Assembly: GCA_902806575.1 (NCBI GenBank)
Contig: CADCXD010000009.1
Location: 62,001 to 126,000, forward strand
Direction of reading: 5' to 3'
Length of the DNA: 64,000 nucleotides
From: Jackrogersella multiformis
Lineage: Eukaryota > Ascomycota > Sordariomycetes > Xylariales > Hypoxylaceae
Positions 57,246 to 64,000 of the stretch are shown here, one piece after another (within the stretch, counting starts at the first letter, position 1; each line of letters starts with the position of its first letter). The position numbers and the translations under genes were made by a program. The notes beneath the pieces were generated by a model, which ran no database searches, had not been told where the DNA came from, and worked only from the letters and a program-made list of their open reading frames with translations.

Positions 57246-59227
57246 TTATTCCTCATGTTGGGTATCTGGCTTTTCATCCATAGCAAGTCTGCGGACACAC
57301 TTATATCCACTGAATTTTCGCGCGGGAAGTTTCTCCTCGAACTGTTAAGGCATGATATTAGTCAATGTCCTGTGGAAAATGAACGATAGCTGATATATAT
57401 ATATGCATTACTTACCATCTCGTCAATCTCTTCTAGTGTTCGTCCTGTGAGTCACATTGTTAGTTATATATGGAATCGCAACGTATCCATATAGTCGTGG
57501 ATTAGACTAATAGAACTGTGGACTAATTTACCTTGGACTTCAGGTAGGAAGAAATAAACCCATATACCGGCTATAATAGAGCTTGGGAACCAGATGTAAC
57601 CATATTTCGGGCCCCAATTTAGGGAATCTGGGTTTATAAAATCTGCAGGAGCTCCTGTTAGTTTCTGAAGATTGGAAGCTAGATAAAAGTACAGTAGACT
57701 GTATGATATGTGGAACCTAGCTTACATGGAGCTGTGAAAGCGGTAAGCCATGCGGCAAAGAATCCCACAGCTGCTGCTAATCCGAATGTGTAGCTACGAA
57801 GTCGTTGAGACGGGAGCTCGCCACCACATAACCAGGCATAAGTTGCAACCATTCCCTGTAAACAAATCGTTATTATGAGACCTTTTGTTCGGTACAGTGA
57901 TATACTCACATTATAACTCATCATGTACAAACACGATAAAGCTACAAGAACCTCACCAGTGGTTTTGGCGCCGGGGTTCTTGTCGTATACAACTGCAACA
58001 ATCAATTGGAGGATACCGCAGGTTCCAAGGCCGCACATTAGAAGCACACGGCGGCGACCGTAGCGCACCACGATCAACGAGTTGAGAACGATAGCGAATA
58101 GGCCGATTGCGCTAAGAACGCACCCCATCGCGAAGGGGTTAGCAACTTTAGCCATTGTAAAGAAGTACGCTTTGTAAGCTATATATGGGGTTAGTACACT
58201 CAGAACTATTATGCGGACGGAGAATCCTACAGATGATAAACATGGAACCAGTAGAAGCCTGCAAAGTCACGCCACAGACGGCCAGGGCTGTCCTCCTCCT
58301 GTCAATGGGGTTAGTGAACATGTCCAAAACACTAACTTGACTACCCAGCTCGCGCTCTTTATCGATCGCTGCCCTGATTTCTGCGACTTCAATGTCAACT
58401 TGTGCACCAGTTGGTCTGAGCCACTCTAAAGACTTCGTTCCGTCTTCGATTCGGTCTTGCAAGATCAACCAGCGCGGAGATTCAGGTATGAAGAACAATC
58501 CAATCGTCATAAAGAGGGGTACGATGTAGATGAGTCCCAGCGGTATCAGGTAAGCCGATCGGTCCAGCCGTGATGCAGTAGCCCAGTCCACAATCGTGCC
58601 AATGAGCGTGCCCTGGTGAACTCAGTTAGTATTTGCAGAGAACTATCGATGAATTGGTAACTTACAAACGATGTAAAGAACTGAAACGCGGTTAAGAAGA
58701 GTCCACGATACTTGGCCGGACTACTCTCCTGGATGAATAGCTGGGAGAAAGTCATAAAATAACCATTTGCTAATCCGTTCAGCAGGCGTCCAATATAAAG
58801 CGCGTTGATGTTAGTCGTGGTCATCATTATGATATTAGAGACGACACAGCCTAGGCATGCTAACCACAGACAGGCCTTTCGACCCAGCTTGGTAGCTACT
58901 AAGCCGGCGGTAGCGGAGCTAACGAACGCGCCGAGCGTCATAAGCGACGTGATGAGCTGCTGTCGCACCGTCGAGATGTTCCAACCGATCGCAGTATTCG
59001 GAGCTGGGTGGCCATAGATCTACGCCACAACTGTTAACATAGGTATATTCTCTATGTATGGGGCATTATTGGCATAGTAGCTGTACCATCAAGAATCCTG
59101 GCATCGCCTGGAGGCCTCCTATCAACCCAAAGTCTATTCCATATTGGAAAGGCGATAAAACCATCAGGCCACATGCTACGAAGCATCGCCAGTGGGCGCG
59201 TATAGTTTCGTCGTCTTTTATAGCCAT
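57246..59227 (-). CDS. MFS sugar transporter, complete
   Basis: A twelve-helix sugar:H+ symporter. Eight exons on the minus strand: 59227-59087, 59019-58666, 58612-58231, 58178-57910, 57855-57726, 57642-57532, 57444-57416 and 57341-57246, giving 503 aa with every phase consistent. Landmarks are SPFQYGIDFGLIGGLQAMPG after TM1, LVATKLGRKACLWL (loop 2-3), then PESPRWLILQDR after TM6, VVRYGRRRVLLM (loop 8-9) and the C-terminal GRTLEEIDEM. The PESPRW and GRR motifs make the sugar-porter family call firm. Introns 5-7 cut the last helices into small exons, including one of 29 nt, so automatic models could easily truncate it. Its convergent neighbour is a secreted esterase. Confidence 0.9.
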
Positions 59228-61281
59228 TTCTTCTCGTTCAACGCTTTATATCCTCGGCGAGCTGAGACGCGCTGGCAGATGGCATATCTGGAACGTCCAT
59301 GCAACCGGTGGGAGGCAGTATTTACGTGCGTGCGAGAGGATAGGAACCCTGTAATTGCCGAAGAGTTTGAGGAATTTCCAAGGACGCCAAGAAACAACTA
59401 TACCGTACGTAGGCCTATTACCCCATTATCCTAGGTTTGGGGTTCGCAGGGCCGGTAATATTTATGTGAATTGCCCCCTATTAAGACTCCACAATCCCCA
59501 CATCCTCGATAGGGGTAACTTGAAAATTTAGTCAATTCAGGCTGTTATAGCGCTTAAAAATAGAACTATGACTTATCCGGAGAAACGATTAGGTTTCGAC
59601 GAAGGTAACGGTTCGATAATATGCGGTATGCGGAGTTCTTCCAGCCACGAGGTTCTAATGTAGCTAAACTTGAAATAGCCCGAATTCAGAAATTTTCAAT
59701 AACTTAGAAAGTGTGATAAACATAGATCCTAGCAGTTTATGGACATTTAAATCAACCTTTATAGCCAAATGCTAATACTAAGTGGAGGTTGCAGGAATTT
59801 CAAACCTCGAGGAACAGTGCCTTTCCGAGGATGTAACCTAGCCTACCTAGGTAGGTAATTATGTAGGTTAGCAATATTGCCCTTATTTCCAACATTAATT
59901 CTTTTGTATTTACATAAATATACAAGTAGGTACAACTGACCATGATTTTACTTGTACGATATAAAAAAGAAATTGCAGTCGTATTTCATAATTAATTTCT
60001 CTTATTGCCATATAGGACTCTGTTGTGAATCCTATCACCAGTTAAACTGTGAACGACAAGCAGATTCTTTAGCTCTGGAAGGAGGTGTTACGATTTATAT
60101 ATCTTGGTAACTGCCAGTGGTATGTACCTACCTAGGTAGGTACATAATAGATAAGGCTAGGACAACCCCGTGCTTCCTGTTGCACATGCTGTCGGTGCAC
60201 CCGACCTTGGACCCCACTCCGATATCAACTCCGTGTTCCAATCGGAAAACCCGAACCACGGCCCCGCTCCGACAGCCCGGGACCCCTCCGACTTCCTATT
60301 TAGGTAGTTTCTACATATTTATCTGCTTAACTGCAGTGTTCATATACTACATTATTACTTTATTACCATTCATACCTGGTATATTAAATATATGTATTAA
60401 TGCATAGCTTTCTTATTCTATTTTATTGCAATAATTCTTTTATATTCACGATATTAAACTTTTCCTTTCAGATCTTATTAATATCATCTCGTTAACGATT
60501 CTCATAACATCCGTTATACCTAAAGGCGTAAAAGTAACGTTTGAGCACGATAAAACATAACCTAAATTATTTGCAATTGTTAATGGCTAAATTACACGAC
60601 GACCTTTACCAACTGTATGTGTATTCGCTTAATTTTATGCTACAATCTCGTTTCGAGTAATCACTAAGCACCGTCCTTATAACGGGACTCATAAGCAGTA
60701 AAAGCGATTGTTAAATTTTTTAGCAGCTAAATAAAGCAAACAAGCTGTCAACTTTACAGTACTGACATTTACAGCAGTAATTACATAGGTATTATAGGTA
60801 TCTTAAAGATCTCAAGGAACTCCTGAAGTAAAATTTGAATATTACTACGTATAAATGGAAAGAAAGTTACAATAAAACAAAGTAGTCTAAACATTTTAGA
60901 CGGACAATAACGACTTCGTCAAATCTTTTAGAAAGGCAATTACAATATTTTAAGGCGAACTATAACGATAGCTTGTTTTCCCATATTAATAGGCACCTAC
61001 GGGAAACATTGACAGCAAGGGAAAACCCACGACTATTTGTGGGAGCTTTACAAGAGGGCAAGTACCTGAAAAACTATGGTGTAAAATACGTGAAGCCCTA
61101 TAAGTATCGCCTCTTCAAGCTCAACGTGGTAATTATTTTCCAATTATTATTTTCAGCAACAACATTCTACATTTTGCGTAATCATAACCTCAACCTCTAC
61201 GCTACCTACATAAGTTCCTACGTTCCCATACCATCAAAGCTTATCTCTTTCACATCGAACTCTTGTTCATATTTCATCAAG
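59228..61281. other. AT-rich intergenic region
   Basis: 2.05 kb. 59460-60110 and 60310-60960 are AT-rich. 60180-60300 is a GC-rich patch with repeated CCGA/TCGGAG-type words. Palindromes lie at 59842-59858 and 60124-60144. From about 60885 one plus-strand frame stays open into the gene at 61282; its first part (LLERQLQYFKANYNDSLFSH) may be a decayed mobile-element fragment, but this is uncertain. Confidence 0.4.
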
Positions 61282-61921
61282 ATGTCCGAGGGATTCTTTG
61301 AGCGCATGCTTAAGTATAGCCCTGAGCCAACCAGTAAGTTCTTTTTTTTTCGTTCACCTTCGCGGCCTGATATAGGAGCGCGTAAATACCATGGCACTGT
61401 CTCCCCATCCCTTGAAATGGATCAGGTCATTATTGGAGTTCGCAAATCGGTGTATTAGGTGATCCAGTCAGCAACCCAGCTCAACATTTCCATTAAATCG
61501 TAGGAAAAGCCTGACCTAATCTATTCGAGAGCTACTCAAATGCTTATCCCGATCCTTCCTGAAATAGGCTTGTTTATGCTATCAGAAAATTCACGTACAA
61601 GCATTGTGCTAACAAGTCCATCTTCTGCAGCTTACGAAGCGATTCTTGGAACCAATCACCCCGGCCTTATCGGCGAAGGTAAGACCTTATTTTATATCAC
61701 TAAGCATGTTAAAGTCGGCTTCGAAGGAATCTCCAACGTTACCATTCTCCCTCCTTATATCTAGTTGTGTCGAGAAGCTCTTATGTCATCACATCGTCGC
61801 ATCAACCCATATTTCATTTCCATCTTCTCAAGGCACTAGTTGGACGACTGCTGCTAAGTATCTTGTTGAACGAAGCATGAAGCTAATACAAGATTATGTT
61901 CAGATACCATGGATTCCTTGA
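61282..61921 (+). CDS. Small unknown gene, four exons, overlapping the next gene's start
   Basis: Unrecognised. A CT-rich leader precedes ATG 61282. Model exons are 61282-61333, 61376-61449, 61504-61678 and 61833-61921, giving 129 aa with consistent phases. It begins MSEGFFERMLKYSPEPT, contains SPSLEMDQVIIGVRKS and ATQMLIPILPEIGLFMLSEN, and ends RSMKLIQDYVQIPWIP. The first intron would be only 42 bp and is stop-free, so it may be coding instead. The last exon overlaps the ATG of the C2H2 gene in another frame. An alternative acceptor at 61903 would instead splice exon 3 in frame into the C2H2 ORF. There is no signal peptide and no domain that I can name. Confidence 0.4.
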
Positions 61922-62913
61922 CTCAAGACGCCGGCCAGGCGACCAACCCGAGCGTGGATGATGCTGCTCATCGCAGTGAAACGGCTCAGCCCAACACTTC
62001 CGATACAGCCTACAACTACAACAACGATGCTGGTTACACCGCAGATCCCAGCACTATATATGGATTCACTGCTCATGCTCCCAATGTGGCTTATCCAAAC
62101 ACATTTGCCACGAACATTGACTCTCAACTGCCGTCCTACTCGGCAAATCCCACCCCGTCCAATGCAGTTAGTCTCGGTATGGGTCAGAATGCTATGACTT
62201 GGAATGATCCAATGATGCTTGCCAGCCCGGCAAATCCTATGGCGAGCAACAACGCTAACGTTGGTACTACCAACGACATGCCACCTCCTGGCCCTGAGCA
62301 ACGCGGCGGTCTTTCCCAACATCAAAGTGGACCACAGGGTGGACGCGACAATTTCCAAAGTTCTGCTGGAGGTCGCGCGCTACTTACCGCTGCTGAGAGT
62401 CAACTTTCTAACAGTGGCGCCTACCCAAGCGCTATCAACGTCAAAGCTCCTGCTGTTAACGCTCATGCAAACAGTGCCCAGGTTAATGCTGGCCTTAGCA
62501 ACCCCAACAAAGGTGTTTCGAACGTCAATGCTGGCGGCGTTACCGATGACGATGCCTCGGATGACGACGTTATTCCACCGCACTTCCCTTGCAATAACGT
62601 AGGCTGCAATTACGTTGGACGTAGCAAGGAGAATCTTAAGCAACATAAGATGTACAACCACATCGGCACCGAGTGCATGTGGCTTCCCTGTCGCTTCAAG
62701 GCGGATGATCAGCAAGGATTGAGTCATCATCTAAAGAACCATCACTGTGCTCATATCCGATCCTATGAACACCAGGACAAAGGCCTACGATGGCAGTGTC
62801 CATGGCCAGGCTGCAATGACGACTTCCAGGGAAAGGCAGGAGTGTATCGCCATGTCTTCTTCCACACTTACGATTGCGCACTAGAGGCGGGAATTATCTC
62901 GCGTGAGAACTAG
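61909..62913 (+). CDS. C2H2-type zinc-finger protein
   Basis: A probable nuclear DNA- or RNA-binding protein of 334 aa, single exon from ATG 61909. Residues 1-210 are low-complexity, rich in Asn, Ala, Ser and Pro, with an acidic GVTDDDASDDDVIPPHFP just before the fingers. Three fingers of the C-x4-C-x12-H type follow: CNNVGCNYVGRSKENLKQHK, then CMWLPCRFKADDQQGLSHHL, then CPWPGCNDDFQGKAGVYRHV. Each is followed by a second His 3-5 residues later. The spacing is like that of fungal C2H2 families with wide linkers. It may be a longer 436-aa protein if exon 3 of the upstream model is spliced to 61904. No partner is evident. Confidence 0.75.
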   Translation: MDSLTQDAGQATNPSVDDAAHRSETAQPNTSDTAYNYNNDAGYTADPSTIYGFTAHAPNVAYPNTFATNIDSQLPSYSANPTPSNAVSLGMGQNAMTWNDPMMLASPANPMASNNANVGTTNDMPPPGPEQRGGLSQHQSGPQGGRDNFQSSAGGRALLTAAESQLSNSGAYPSAINVKAPAVNAHANSAQVNAGLSNPNKGVSNVNAGGVTDDDASDDDVIPPHFPCNNVGCNYVGRSKENLKQHKMYNHIGTECMWLPCRFKADDQQGLSHHLKNHHCAHIRSYEHQDKGLRWQCPWPGCNDDFQGKAGVYRHVFFHTYDCALEAGIISREN

Positions 62914-63683
62914 CAAGCAGCTTTACGACGATGTTACACATTTCGGCGAACCTGTTGACGATGGAGATCAATTGCGCTGATACGATCATTCAGGTATGAA
63001 CGCAAAAACTGCTGTTCTACCATATTTGGCAATCAAGCTGGCAACGAACTCTTTCTTTTCTTTCCATCTCTTTCCTTGATTGTTTTTGTCTTTGGTAATT
63101 GTCGCAACCGCGCGAATACTGCTTGGTACTGAGGTCTGATAATGGCAACATTGAGAGGGGTCTGTTGATGGCCCCAAACCTGGTCAGAGTCGGATGCAAA
63201 GGAGGTTTGTCTACTGAGATTTCCCCTTATTACGAAGATTGCTGTACCTAGATAAAGTCTCTAGTACCTAGCTAAGAACTGAATCCCCATGATTGTTTAT
63301 CAAATTCGCAAGGGCAGATCAAATTTCAGCTGTCCTACTAATTAAAACCCAACCGTTCTAGTAAAAAGGACAGACAGTGAGTTCCAGTTCGTTGGTTTTA
63401 TTGAAAAGGGGGAATAGCCCCAGCTGCCAACAGCTGCCACACATATTTGGTCGCTATCTGCCGCTCTAGCACCCCGGTTAAATGTCGCCCACTCGTAATA
63501 GTACCACCAGGCCTTTTACCCTTTTTTATATTTTTTAAAATGCCGATTTCTGCTCCTCGTCCTCGATTGCAATAAAATATCCGTATCGGCTGCCGGAATT
63601 CAGTGGCAAACCATGAATCATCAAATCCCTGGTGACTCTCGGAGTTATAATATTCACACTTATCATTTATCTGGCTTAACGAA
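62914..63683. other. Intergenic region
   Basis: 770 bp with no convincing gene, holding the C2H2 gene 3' region and the promoter of the gene at the right edge. Confidence 0.5.
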
Positions 63684-64000
63684 ATGCTCCCGGCGATTGT
63701 GTCAAGTCAGTCAATATCCAACCTATTGACATTGATCATCACAACATCACCGACGCCTTCTGCCCCATCAACAGACCTCATATCAACAATCTTATCATCA
63801 TTTCACAGTCATTGTGACTCACTATTTTCTTGCCGAGTAATTGTTGTATTCGACACATACGACCGTATTGCGTCCCATGCAAGATTGAAGAAAGGCCAGG
63901 TTACTCTAGATGGGGCTAGGACCTTTGATCTTTACAAGCAAAATGTCAGGGACCTGATTCTGAAGGAGTTCAGCCAGGACGATAACGAGCGAAACTTAGT
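63684..64000 (+). CDS. Partial gene at right edge, unrecognised (possible nucleotide-sugar transferase-like N-terminus)
   Basis: An open frame from ATG 63684 runs without a stop to the window end (105 codons). It begins MLPAIVSSQSISNLLTLIIT, then TSPTPSAPSTDLISTILSSF, with later CRVIVVFDTYDRIASHARLK and a charged helix ending FSQDDNERN. The alternation of a hydrophobic strand, a TSPxPSxPST loop, a helix and a second strand ending in VVFDTYD is reminiscent of the start of a GT-A-type glycosyltransferase fold, but this is inference from pattern only. The rest of the gene is outside the window. Confidence 0.5.
   Translation, partial: MLPAIVSSQSISNLLTLIITTSPTPSAPSTDLISTILSSFHSHCDSLFSCRVIVVFDTYDRIASHARLKKGQVTLDGARTFDLYKQNVRDLILKEFSQDDNERNL

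Noticed and set aside
59058..59434. Plus-strand ORFs of 98 and 80 codons
   Set aside because: They are antisense shadows of the first exon of the sugar transporter and its promoter.

Overview
The window looks like chromosomal DNA of a filamentous ascomycete (Pezizomycotina, most likely a sordariomycete). Protein-coding genes carry several short GT-AG introns, mostly 48-160 bp. Long pyrimidine-rich leaders precede genes. Zn2Cys6 regulators, MFS transporters and FAD enzymes dominate. Intergenic DNA is littered with copies of a CCTAGGTAGGTA-type palindrome. I see no tRNA, rRNA, CRISPR or bacterial signal. Gene models were built by hand from open frames, splice signals and phase matching.

Layout. 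(1) 1-9.8 kb: start of a sugar transporter (minus, cut by the left edge), a phytanoyl-CoA dioxygenase-like enzyme, a BBE-type flavin oxidase, a 3.7-kb gap holding an odd tandemly duplicated hairpin element and a GC-rich hairpin island, then a secreted M24 peptidase. (2) 13-28.5 kb: mostly housekeeping genes. An SR-protein kinase (SRPK/Sky1) appears to have a 2.7-kb first intron. The transcription elongation factor IWS1 and the nuclear-envelope protein Brl1 are divergent, followed by a large Zn2Cys6 regulator. (3) 31-43.5 kb: an accessory block with a FAD monooxygenase, a secreted DUF1996 protein, a DHA1-type MFS, a 2-haloacid-dehalogenase-like HAD enzyme, a Zn2Cys6 regulator, an isochorismatase-fold hydrolase and a second MFS sharing a short divergent promoter. 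It reads like a small catabolic, detoxification or metabolite cluster without a backbone synthase. (4) 43.5-46 kb: decayed DNA with two gene relics in AT-rich sequence. (5) 46-54 kb: a small Cys-rich protein, an MCP1-like mitochondrial membrane protein, a small C2H2 protein, a membrane-anchored SDR and an F-box protein. (6) 55-59.3 kb: a secreted GDSL esterase and a complete eight-exon sugar transporter. (7) 61-64 kb: an unusual small-gene/C2H2-gene overlap, then the start of a gene cut by the right edge.

The housekeeping genes (SRPK, IWS1, Brl1, MCP1) point to ordinary chromosome-arm sequence. The accessory blocks at either side of 28.5 kb and beyond 43 kb have lower gene density, relics and AT-rich patches, as is common for fungal accessory regions.
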